Part shown: positions 16,480-24,893 of the stretch, piece by piece
How positions within the stretch are numbered: position 1 is the first letter of the stretch
How the letters are laid out: every line of letters begins with the position of its first letter
Assembly (NCBI RefSeq): GCF_018139485.1
Contig: NZ_JAGSNF010000019.1
Location: 89,253-153,252, forward strand
Length of the DNA: 64,000 nt
Origin: Phycicoccus avicenniae
GTDB lineage: Bacteria > Actinomycetota > Actinomycetes > Actinomycetales > Dermatophilaceae
Direction: 5' to 3'
Made by a program: the position numbers and the translations under genes
The notes under the pieces: generated by a model
Told to the model about the DNA's origin: nothing
What the model saw: the letters and a program-made list of their open reading frames with translations, nothing else
The model's database searches: none

Positions 16480-17051
16480 CCAGCCCATTCGCCACACTCG
16501 CCCCGGCCACGGACCGCCCGCCGGCGCTTTCCGCCACCGATGTCTCCTACGTCGTCGACGACACCGCCGTCGGCCGGATGCTCCTCGTCGTCCGCGACGA
16601 CGGCCGGGCCCTCGCCACCGCGTACGCGCCCGACGGGGCCGCGGAGGACCGGTGGCTGCAGCGGGTCGCCGACGCGGTGAGCCCCCGGGTGCTGCGCCGC
16701 CCCGCCGACACCGACGCGGTCCGCCGGGCGCTCGAGGACTACCTCTCCGGCCGTGCCCGCCTCGTCGACGTACCGACCGACCTCGTCCTCGCCTCGGACT
16801 TCCAGCGCGACGTCCTCACCCGGCTCGCCACGACCGTCGGCTACGGGGAGCGGACGACGTACGCCAGGCTGGCTGCCGCCGTCGACCGGCCGCGGGCGGC
16901 GCGGGCCGTCGGGACGGCGCTCGGCGGCAACCCGCTCTGCGTCACCCTGCCCTGCCACCGGGTGCTCCCGGCCTCCGGCGGCGTCGGCGGGTACGCCGGT
17001 GGGCCGGCCGCGAAGGAGCAGCTGCTCGCCCTGGAGTCCGCCCGCGGCTGA
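16476..17051 (+). CDS. ogt: Methylated-DNA--protein-cysteine methyltransferase
   Basis: 191-residue suicide alkyltransferase that moves the alkyl group from O6-alkylguanine to its own cysteine. The active site is LPCHRVLPASGGVGGYAGG near 164-182 (Cys in PCHR), preceded by the DNA-binding helix region YGERTTYARLAAAVDRPRAARAVGTALGGNP. The N-terminal ~90 residues form the usual degenerate RNase H-like lobe. No Ada methylphosphotriester domain is attached. The ATG overlaps the stop of the ECF sigma gene, so its synthesis is coupled to that regulator. A clear hairpin follows about 47 bp downstream. Confidence 0.93.
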   Translation: MTSPFATLAPATDRPPALSATDVSYVVDDTAVGRMLLVVRDDGRALATAYAPDGAAEDRWLQRVADAVSPRVLRRPADTDAVRRALEDYLSGRARLVDVPTDLVLASDFQRDVLTRLATTVGYGERTTYARLAAAVDRPRAARAVGTALGGNPLCVTLPCHRVLPASGGVGGYAGGPAAKEQLLALESARG

Positions 17052-17097
17052 GGCGCCGCCGCACCGACCGGCAGAAGCCGCCGGGCCCCGCGAAGAC

Positions 17098-17119
17098 CCC
17101 CGTCGGAGGGCCGACGGGG
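17098..17119. terminator. Bidirectional hairpin between ogt and the response-regulator gene
   Basis: Arms CCCCGTCGG (17098-17106) and CCGACGGGG (17111-17119) with loop AGGG, a 9-bp perfect GC stem between two convergent genes. There is no T-run on either side, as is usual for very GC-rich actinobacteria. Confidence 0.7.
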
Positions 17120-17165
17120 ACCCTGCTGCCTGTCCGTGTCTCCCCCGGTGGTCCGCTCGGCCGGC

Positions 17166-17810
17166 TCAGGAACGGTCGGGAGCACTCCCCCCGAGGATGC
17201 CGCGGTCGTAGGCCACGGCCACGGCAGCCGCACGGTCGACGACCCCGAGCTTCTCGTAGACGTGGACGAGATGGGTCTTGACCGTCGCCTCGCTGACGAG
17301 CAGCCGGGTGGCGATGGCGCGGTTCGTCGTGCCGAGCGCCACGAGGGCCAGCACCTCGCGCTCCCGCCCGGTGAGCGTCGCCGACCGGCGAGGGGTGCGC
17401 ACGTGCGAGGCGAGGCGGGCCGCGACGGCGGGTGAGAGGAACGTCTCCCCCGCCGCGGTCGCACGGACGGCGTCGAGGAGCGTGGCGGTCGGTGCGTCCT
17501 TGAGGAGGTAGCCCCTCGCCCCGGCCTCGACCGCCGCGACCGTGTCGGCGTCGGTGTCGTACGTCGTGAGCACGAGGGAGGCCGCCCGCAGCCCGCGTCG
17601 CCCGAGCTCCCGGACCGCATCGACGCCGCCCCCGCCGGGCATCCGGAGGTCGACGACGAGGACGTCCGGGTCGAGGGTTGCGACGAGGTCGACCGCGGCC
17701 GGTCCGTCCGCGGCCTCGCCGACGACCTCGAAGTCGGGCTCGGAGTCCAGGACGGCACGGATGCCGTCGCGGACGACGGGATGGTCGTCCGCGACGACGA
17801 TGCGGATCAT
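17166..17810 (-). CDS. NarL/LuxR-family response regulator
   Basis: 214-residue two-component regulator. The receiver domain opens IRIVVADDHPVVRDGI with acidic pair at 9-10, has the phosphoacceptor Asp in DVLVVDLRMPGGG (about 54), and conserved T and K in LVLTTYD and YLLKDA. The LuxR-type helix-turn-helix lies at about 145-205 (LTGREREVLALVALGTTNRAIATRLLVSEATVKTH). Its ATG overlaps the stop of the histidine kinase (ATGA), so the pair are cognate. It likely controls the linked ABC exporter; a candidate palindromic site lies upstream of that operon. Confidence 0.93.
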   Translation of the reverse strand: MIRIVVADDHPVVRDGIRAVLDSEPDFEVVGEAADGPAAVDLVATLDPDVLVVDLRMPGGGGVDAVRELGRRGLRAASLVLTTYDTDADTVAAVEAGARGYLLKDAPTATLLDAVRATAAGETFLSPAVAARLASHVRTPRRSATLTGREREVLALVALGTTNRAIATRLLVSEATVKTHLVHVYEKLGVVDRAAAVAVAYDRGILGGSAPDRS

Positions 17811-19054
17811 GCGAGCACACCAGGTGCGAGCGCGGGGAGCCGGAGCGAGACGACGGTTCCCCGGCCGGGTGCGGACTCGACGACCATCTCGCCCGCGAGT
17901 CGTTCGGCCCGCTGCCGCATCCCGCGCAGCCCGAAGGACGTCGGGCGCCGCGACGCCGCGACGTCGAAGCCGACACCGTCGTCGCGGACGTCGACGAGGA
18001 TCTCGTCCTCGAGGTGGCTCAACGTCACGTCGACCCGGGTCGCCGCGGCGTGCTTGCGGACGTTGACCAGCGACTCCTGGACGATCCTCAGCACGGCAGC
18101 CTCGACCTCCGGGTGGAGCTCCACGGGGTCGCCGCTCTCGTGCACCTCGACGTCGACCCCCTCGCCCGCCGACCACGACGCCGCCGCGGCGCGCACCGCC
18201 GAGGTCAGTCCTGCCGAACCGAGCGGGACGGGGGCCAGGTCGAGCACCGAGCGGCGGGCCTCCGTCAGGGCCCCTCGTGCCAGGTCGAGGGCTCGCGCCA
18301 CCCGTACGGGGTCGCCGTCGCCACGGACGGCCTCCAGCTGCGCGACGATCCCGGCCAGGTCCTGAGCGAGGGTGTCGTGGATCTCGCGGGCGAGCCGCTG
18401 CCGCTCCTGCTGGACGCCGGTCTCCCTCGCCTGTGCGACGAGGCGCCGCTGCAGAGCCGCGTTCTCCTCGACGGCCCTGGTCAGGTCGGTGTTGAGCCGC
18501 GTGAGGTCCGCCGCGGTGGCCGCATGCTCGTCGCGGGCCTCGACGACCCCCAGGTGCATCGTCGCGAAGACGGAACCGAGACCGAAGTTCACCGCCACGA
18601 GTCCCACGAAGGTGGCCGCCTGCCAGCCACTCGCCGGTGGCAGGCCGCCCGACTGGGCGCCGCCGGTGATGACCGCCGTCGCGAGCAACCCCGCATGAGC
18701 CGCACCGCGCCGCCGGAAGGTGTCGAACGCGTCCGTCATCCCCACGAACGAGAAGATGGCGAAGAACGGGTTGAGCAGGGTGAGGCAGAACGCCAGGAAC
18801 GTCCGCACCCAGAACGTCGCGCCACGAACGGGCCCCGCCTCCCGCGGCAGCCGGGCCGCGACCACCAGCCAGCCGGCCGTGGCGACGACGAGGGCGACGA
18901 CCAGGACCGTCCCGCCGGGCCGACGGGGCATCGCCGGCTGGGCGACGAGTGCCACCGCCGTCGCGACGGCGAGCAGGCCGAAGGGCAGACCCACCTCCCA
19001 CCGGGACGCCGCCGGACGTCTGGATCCGGGCCGGACGTCCGCGCCACGCCTCAT
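17807..19054 (-). CDS. NarL-type sensor histidine kinase
   Basis: 415-residue membrane kinase. Five or six N-terminal helices (residues about 16-150) act as a membrane-embedded sensor with short loops and no large extracellular domain. A coiled stretch leads to the HisKA_3 dimerisation box ERQRLAREIHDTLAQDLAGI with the phosphorylated His near 211, then a GHKL ATPase domain with QESLVNVRKHA, DDGVGFD and the final GLRGMRQRAERLAG. I chose the ATG at 19052-19054. The layout of membrane sensor kinase, response regulator and ABC exporter resembles DesKR/LiaSR-like envelope-stress modules; the stimulus is unknown. Confidence 0.92.
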   Translation of the reverse strand: MRRGADVRPGSRRPAASRWEVGLPFGLLAVATAVALVAQPAMPRRPGGTVLVVALVVATAGWLVVAARLPREAGPVRGATFWVRTFLAFCLTLLNPFFAIFSFVGMTDAFDTFRRRGAAHAGLLATAVITGGAQSGGLPPASGWQAATFVGLVAVNFGLGSVFATMHLGVVEARDEHAATAADLTRLNTDLTRAVEENAALQRRLVAQARETGVQQERQRLAREIHDTLAQDLAGIVAQLEAVRGDGDPVRVARALDLARGALTEARRSVLDLAPVPLGSAGLTSAVRAAAASWSAGEGVDVEVHESGDPVELHPEVEAAVLRIVQESLVNVRKHAAATRVDVTLSHLEDEILVDVRDDGVGFDVAASRRPTSFGLRGMRQRAERLAGEMVVESAPGRGTVVSLRLPALAPGVLA

Positions 19055-19085
19055 GACGACACTGTCCCAGCCGCGCGGACCCTCG

Positions 19086-19828
19086 TCACTCCCAGCGGAA
19101 CCACCGGACCGCCGCCGCGCCGAGCACGAGCGCCCAGCCGGCCATGACGGCGAGGTCGACCAGCGCGGGGACGTCACCGGCCGTCGCGTCCGTCAGCGCC
19201 CGAGCCGCGGCACCGAGCGGGCTCAGCAGGACGACCCGCTGCAGCCCTTCGGGCATCGCCGCGACCGGTAGCCACACCCCGGAGGTGAACATCATCGGGA
19301 AGAGGACGACGCTACCCACCGCCGCGGCGATCTTCGTGGTCCTCGAGAAGGCCGTGACGAGGGCTCCGACCCCGGTCATCGCCGCGACGGCGAGGAGGAG
19401 GGCCAGGAGGTAGCCGAGCGGCTGCGCCGGCAGCGGCGAGCCGTAGCCGAGCCAGCCGACGGTGAGGACGAGGACGACCGAGACGACCACGAGGGCCGCG
19501 TGGACGACGGCCTGCGCGAGGAGGAGCGACGCCGGTGAGAGCGGGGTCGTCCGCAGTCGGCGGACGATGCCGCGCTCACGGTAGGTCGCGAGGACGGTCG
19601 GCATCGTCTGGACCCCCGCGACGAGGACGGCGAAGAGGACACAGACGGGGACGTAGAGGTCGAGGACGCGGGCGCCCCCCAGGTCGGGGGACGGCTCGCG
19701 GAAGCTCGGGACGAGACCGAGCACGCACAGCAGCGCGGTCGGGAAGACGAGGATCCAGAACCACGCACCGGGCTCACGGACGAACAGCCGTGCCTCGGTG
19801 CGCAGCAGCGCCGTCGTCGGTCCGGAGC

Positions 19829-19832
<4 letters not shown>
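19086..19832 (-). CDS. ABC-2 type transporter permease
   Basis: 248 residues with six membrane helices typical of ABC2_membrane: helix 1 at about 22-42, an RERGIVRRLRTTPLSP coupling loop, then paired helices to the C-terminus. The MFTSGVWLPVAAMPEGLQRV segment is a common signature of drug or lipid exporters. Start overlaps the ATPase stop (ATGA), so the two form one transporter. The kinase gene follows after 31 bp. Substrate cannot be inferred from sequence; antibiotic or lipid export is the usual role. Confidence 0.9.
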
Positions 19833-20767
<935 letters not shown>

Positions 20768-20826
20768 GGGGCCCATTCGAGCAGCGTGCGGAGGTCGAGC
20801 GCATCGTCCCGTGGGCGCCGGCATCG

Positions 20827-20842
20827 TCCATCGATCGGTGGA
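20827..20842. promoter_or_regulatory. Candidate operator upstream of the ABC/two-component operon
   Basis: A 16-bp palindrome TCCATCGATCGGTGGA with seven of eight pairs matching, centred about 68 bp upstream of the ABC ATPase start. Its place and symmetry suit a response-regulator binding site controlling the operon. This is inference from position and symmetry only. Confidence 0.35.
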
Positions 20843-20932
20843 TGTCGGGACGGCGTGCGCGGTGTCCCGCGGGTCGCTCCCCGGTTGCCGACCGGCACGC
20901 CCGGGGGTAGACAGGGAGGGTCAGCATCCGAT

Positions 20933-20944
20933 GTAAGCGCTTCC
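20933..20944 (+). promoter_or_regulatory. LacI-family-like operator upstream of the DUF6351 gene
   Basis: GTAAGCGCTTCC contains the palindrome AAGCGCTT (20935-20942), a half-site pair typical of LacI-family repressors with central CG. It lies 32 bp before the GTG of the secreted esterase-like gene. Local base composition is less GC-rich than around it. No LacI-type regulator is in the window. Confidence 0.4.
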
Positions 20945-20975
20945 AAACGGGAGCGCCCCGACCCCCGGAGCCCCC

Positions 20976-22916
20976 GTGACACCGACGTCCCGACGCCCCT
21001 CCCGGCGTGTCCGCGCGCTCGCCGGGACCGCCCCGCTCGCCCTCGCCGTCCCCCTCGGCATCGGCGCCCTCGCCCCCGCCGGGGCCGCCGCCGACGAGGC
21101 CGACCCACTCGCCTTCGCCGGCCCGCGGGAGACGCCGTTCTTCTGCGAGTCCGACGAGTTCCGCACCGCCGACGGGTCCTACCTGCCGGCGTCGACCGGC
21201 CCGGACTGCGAGGTCCCGACCGAGGTCGACCACGTGTACCGGAGCACCGGCGGCGGCTTCACCCCGCTGCCCGAGGACGAGACCCGCCCCGACGACCTCG
21301 CCTACACGACGGTGAAGGGCGAGCGCGTCCCGTTCATCGTCCGCGTCGAGACCGGCACCGAGGACCGCGGCATCTACGAGATCGCGATGCTCGACGACCC
21401 CGCCGACGACGTCGAGCCGACCGCGGGCACCCGCAGCCCCGGCTGGAACGACAAGCTCGTCTACACCTTCGGCGGCGGCTGCCGGTCCGGCTGGTACCGC
21501 CAGGGCCCCGGCACCGGTGGCGTCCTCGTCCCGTCGATGCTCGAGCGCGGGTACGCCGTCGCGTCGTCCTCGCTCAACGTCTTCGGCCACAACTGCGACG
21601 ACCTGCTCTCCGCCGAGGTCATGGCGCAGACGAAGCGGCACTTCGAGCAGACCTACGGCACGCCGCGCTGGACGATCGGCTGGGGCTGCTCCGGCGGTAG
21701 CTACCAGGGCCACCAGATCGCCGACAACTACCCGGGCCTGCTCGACGGCGTCATCGCCGGCTGCAGCTTCCCCGACGTCGGCTTCGGCACCTCGCAGATG
21801 CTCTTCGACTCCCGCGTCCTGCAGACGTGGTTCGAGGACAACCCCGACGCCTTCACCGAGGACCAGCGCACCGCCGTCTCCGGCTTCGGCGTCGCGAACG
21901 CCCTGCCGGCCCAGAGCGGCGGCGCGGCCCGGCTCGACCCGGACGCCGAGTTCGACTCCTCCGTCCCGGCCGACGCCCGCTACGACGCGCAGGCCAACCC
22001 CGACGGCGCGCGCGGCACGGTCTGGGACCACGGCCGCAACGCCTACGGGGTCGACCCCGAGACCGGGTTCGCCCGCGTCCCGAGCGACAACGTCGGGGTG
22101 CAGTACGGCCTCGAGGCGTGGGAGGACGGGGTCATCGACGCCGACCAGTTCCTCGACCTCAACGCCGGCGTCGGCGGCATCGACGTCGACGCGAACCCGA
22201 CCGCGAGCCGCACGGCGGCCGACCCGACCGCCCGCGAGAACGCCTACCGCACGGGTCGGATGCTGAACGGCGGCAACGGCCTCGGCGACGTGCCCCTCAT
22301 CGACTACCGCGCCTACACCGACGACCTCGAGGGCGGCGACATCCACATGCGCTACCAGTCGTTCTCGACCCGCGAGCGGCTCGTGGCGGCGAACGGCGAC
22401 GCCGACAACCAGGTGATGCTCGTCGAGGACGACTCGCGCGGGCTGTTCGACAGCGAGAGCCCGGTGCTGGTCTACGCGCTCGACGCCATCGACCGGTGGA
22501 TCGCGACCGTGCAGAAGGACACCCGGCCCGGGTCGCAGCACGGCAAGGTCTCGCGCAGCCGCCCGAAGGACCTCGTCGACTCGTGCTGGACCCCGGACGG
22601 CGAGCGCATCCGCGAGCGCCAGGTCTACGAGGGCGACACCCGCTGCAACGAGCTCTACCCGTCGTACGCCTCGCCGCGCATCGTCGCGGGCGGGCCGGTC
22701 GCGAGCGACGTCATCACCTGTGAGCTCGCGGCCCCGGATCGCGAGGAGTACCCGCAGACGACCGACGCCCAGTGGGAGCGGCTCCAGGAGGTCTTCGCCG
22801 GCGGCGTGTGCGACTACTCCCGCGACGGCGTCGACCAGCAGGACCCGGACGGGACGTGGCTCGACTTCTCCGCCCCTGGCGAGTGGACGGTGCGCGGGAG
22901 CGACCCGACCCGCTGA
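20976..22916 (+). CDS. Secreted DUF6351 (tannase/esterase-like) hydrolase
   Basis: 646-residue exported protein. A long N-terminal signal (Arg-rich to residue 16, hydrophobic to about 40, AGAAA cleavage region) precedes an alpha/beta-hydrolase-like domain with KLVYTFGGGCRSGWYRQG and the nucleophile elbow GCSGGSYQGHQ near 230-240. The following residues (DGVIAGCSFPD) are as in DUF6351 and tannase-like families. Cysteines at several sites may form disulfides. The natural ester substrate is unknown. The GTG start is supported by the signal peptide. A LacI-type operator lies just upstream, suggesting control by a sugar or related compound. The coding region is followed by an extreme G/C palindrome. 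Confidence 0.75.
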   Translation: MTPTSRRPSRRVRALAGTAPLALAVPLGIGALAPAGAAADEADPLAFAGPRETPFFCESDEFRTADGSYLPASTGPDCEVPTEVDHVYRSTGGGFTPLPEDETRPDDLAYTTVKGERVPFIVRVETGTEDRGIYEIAMLDDPADDVEPTAGTRSPGWNDKLVYTFGGGCRSGWYRQGPGTGGVLVPSMLERGYAVASSSLNVFGHNCDDLLSAEVMAQTKRHFEQTYGTPRWTIGWGCSGGSYQGHQIADNYPGLLDGVIAGCSFPDVGFGTSQMLFDSRVLQTWFEDNPDAFTEDQRTAVSGFGVANALPAQSGGAARLDPDAEFDSSVPADARYDAQANPDGARGTVWDHGRNAYGVDPETGFARVPSDNVGVQYGLEAWEDGVIDADQFLDLNAGVGGIDVDANPTASRTAADPTARENAYRTGRMLNGGNGLGDVPLIDYRAYTDDLEGGDIHMRYQSFSTRERLVAANGDADNQVMLVEDDSRGLFDSESPVLVYALDAIDRWIATVQKDTRPGSQHGKVSRSRPKDLVDSCWTPDGERIRERQVYEGDTRCNELYPSYASPRIVAGGPVASDVITCELAAPDREEYPQTTDAQWERLQEVFAGGVCDYSRDGVDQQDPDGTWLDFSAPGEWTVRGSDPTR

Positions 22917-22956
22917 GACCCGACGCCGCAGGTCAGCGGGGTGCGGCCCCGTTTCC

Positions 22957-22993
22957 CGGCCGGGGGGGGGGGGGGCCCCCCCCCCCCCGGCCG
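22957..22993. repeat. G14/C13 homopolymer palindrome
   Basis: Fourteen consecutive G (22962-22975) followed directly by thirteen C (22976-22988), flanked by CGGCC and GGCCG so that the entire stretch is a 37-base palindrome. It sits between the DUF6351 stop and the metallopeptidase start. RNA from either strand would form an extremely stable hairpin, and the G tract could also form quadruplex structures. It may serve as a terminator, or its exact length may be a sequencing or assembly error. Confidence 0.8.
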
Positions 22994-23008
22994 TGACACA
23001 CTCCACCG

Positions 23009-24124
23009 GTGCGTGCCTTCCGCTGCCGGGTCTGCGACGCCGGCCTGTTCTTCGAGAACTCCGTCTGCGTCTCCTGCGGGACCTCCCTCGGCTTCTCCCG
23101 CGCCGAGCGGGCGATCGTGCCGCTCGACGAGAAGGGCCGGTACGTCGACGCCGCCGGCGCCGTGTGGCACGTCTGCTGCAACCTCGGGCTGTCCGGCTGC
23201 ACCTGGCTCGCGTCATCGCGCGGCGGCCAGTGCTCGGCGTGCGACCTCACCCGCACCCGCCCGGCGGACGACGACGAGGTCGGGATGTCCCAGCTGCAGG
23301 TCGCCGAGGCCGCCAAGCGCCACCTCGTCGTCGAGCTCGACACCCTCGGCCTGCCGGTCGTCGGCAAGGACGAGGACGAGGAGAACGGGCTCGCCTTCGA
23401 CCTGCTGTCCAGCGTCGACGAGAACGTCGTCATCGGGCACGCGAACGGCGTCGTGACGATCGACCTCGCCGAGTCCGCGGACGACCGCCGCGAGAAGGTC
23501 CGGGTCCAGCTCGACGAGCCGTACCGCACGATGCTCGGCCACTTCCGGCACGAGGTCGGGCACTACTACGACTGGCAGCTCGTCACCGAGGGCCCGCTGC
23601 GGGACCGGTACCGCGAGCTCTTCGGGGACGAGCGGGCCGACTACCAGGCGGAGATCGACCGGCACTACGCGCAGGGTCCGCCGGAGGACTGGCCGGAGCG
23701 GTTCATCTCCCGCTACGCGACGATGCACCCGTTCGAGGACTTCGCCGAGTGCTTCGCGCACTACCTGCACATCTGCGACACCGTGGACACCGCCGCCGAG
23801 CAGGGCCTGCTCGCGGTGTCCCCGTCGGCGTTCTCGAGCGTGCGCGACCTCGTCGTCGGGGTGTGGATCCCGCTGTCGACCGCGCTCAACCAGATCAACC
23901 GCTCGATGGGCAAGGACGACCTGTACCCGTTCGTCATCCCGGCGCCGGTCCTCGACAAGCTCGAGCTCGTCGCGTCCGTCGTCCCGGGCAGCGACGCGCC
24001 GGGCGGGGGGTCGGACCCGGTGGCCGGTGAGGTGGCCGGCCGTGCCGACCACGCCGAGGACGTGCGGACGGCTGCCCGGGCGGAGAGCCGGCGCCGCGGG
24101 TTCCTCCGCCGCCGCCGCGGCTGA
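23009..24124 (+). CDS. Zinc-binding metallopeptidase family protein
   Basis: 371 residues. The N-terminus carries a zinc-ribbon-like set of cysteines (CRVCDAG at 6-12, CVSCG at 20-24, then CC and CSAC near 58-77). After a linker comes the metallopeptidase domain with the HExxH-type motif HFRHEVGHYYDW (about 177-188, HEVGH) and a later acidic/His segment HPFEDFAECFAHYLHICDT that likely supplies the third ligand. The family is annotated as putative zinc-binding metallopeptidase with unknown substrate. A basic, Arg-rich tail ends the protein. GTG start. It stands alone, after the G/C palindrome and before a palindromic repeat. Confidence 0.82.
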   Translation: MRAFRCRVCDAGLFFENSVCVSCGTSLGFSRAERAIVPLDEKGRYVDAAGAVWHVCCNLGLSGCTWLASSRGGQCSACDLTRTRPADDDEVGMSQLQVAEAAKRHLVVELDTLGLPVVGKDEDEENGLAFDLLSSVDENVVIGHANGVVTIDLAESADDRREKVRVQLDEPYRTMLGHFRHEVGHYYDWQLVTEGPLRDRYRELFGDERADYQAEIDRHYAQGPPEDWPERFISRYATMHPFEDFAECFAHYLHICDTVDTAAEQGLLAVSPSAFSSVRDLVVGVWIPLSTALNQINRSMGKDDLYPFVIPAPVLDKLELVASVVPGSDAPGGGSDPVAGEVAGRADHAEDVRTAARAESRRRGFLRRRRG

Positions 24125-24170
24125 CCCGGGACGCGCTCGCCCGTCCGCTCGCTCCGTCGTCGGCGGTGCT

Positions 24171-24216
24171 CGTGTGGAGCATCGTCGGGGTGATGGCGCC
24201 GACGATGCTCCACACG
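24171..24216 (+). repeat. Dispersed palindromic repeat, copy A (perfect hairpin)
   Basis: Perfect 18-bp inverted repeat: left arm 24171-24188 (CGTGTGGAGCATCGTCGG), loop GGTGATGGCG (24189-24198), right arm 24199-24216. It could act as a terminator for the metallopeptidase gene. The left arm and loop (24171-24200) match minus-strand 6334-6305 at 28 of 30 bases, so this is one member of a repeat family. The rest of the 192-bp gap to the VanZ gene shows nothing else clear. Confidence 0.8.
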
Positions 24217-24316
24217 GGCGGTTCAGGGCGAGCGGCGCCCTGTGGGAGGTCCGACCACGCTCTGACGGGGTGGATCCTCCCGCGGCGACCCGCCAGGGTG
24301 CTCTAGCGTCGGCCGA

Positions 24317-24874
24317 GTGTTCCCGGTCGGTGGTGTGGGCGTCATGCTCCTCGGCGCGCTCGTCGCCGCTCTCGTGTGCCTGCTCCTCGCGACCGCCCTG
24401 CGGCGGCGCTTCGGGACGGTGTGGGCGTTCTCGTTCGCCGGCTTCCTCTGGTCGCTCGTCGTCGTCGCGCTCGTCACCCTCATCCCGTACGCGGGGGCAC
24501 CCGGCATCGTCCCGGCCGACGAGGCGCAGACGATGTGCTCCTTCGACTACGGCGGACCGGCGCCGCAGGGGTTCTGGCTGTTCTCCAACGGACAGCGGAC
24601 GCTCAACACGGCGCTGTTCGTGCCGTCCGGCGCCCTCATGACGCTGATGCTCGCGCGCTGGCGGTCCGCGGTGGTCCTCGTGCCGCTCGGGCTGGTCGGC
24701 CTGCTCGGCTACTCGGTGGCGATCGAGACGGCGCAGCTCGTCTTCGCCCGCCTCGACCGGGCCTGCGACATCACCGACGTCGTCGACAACGTCACCGGGG
24801 CGGCGATCGGCGTCGGGGTGGGGCTCGTCGTGGCCCTCGTGCTGCGCCCCTCCAGGCACCGCACCCACCGCTGA
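24317..24874 (+). CDS. VanZ family membrane protein
   Basis: 185 residues with four to five membrane helices. The pattern of VanZ-like proteins is visible: first helices at about 8-28 and 36-56, NTALFVPSGALMTLML in the middle, an acidic ETAQLVF helix, and the conserved RACDITDVVDNVTGAAIG near 155-172. VanZ homologues are widespread; the founding one gives low-level teicoplanin resistance, but most have no known role, so no resistance should be inferred. Start is GTG. It ends 19 bp from the convergent LLM-hemerythrin gene. Confidence 0.83.
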   Translation: MFPVGGVGVMLLGALVAALVCLLLATALRRRFGTVWAFSFAGFLWSLVVVALVTLIPYAGAPGIVPADEAQTMCSFDYGGPAPQGFWLFSNGQRTLNTALFVPSGALMTLMLARWRSAVVLVPLGLVGLLGYSVAIETAQLVFARLDRACDITDVVDNVTGAAIGVGVGLVVALVLRPSRHRTHR

Positions 24875-24893
24875 CCGCCCGCTCCCCGGCGTG

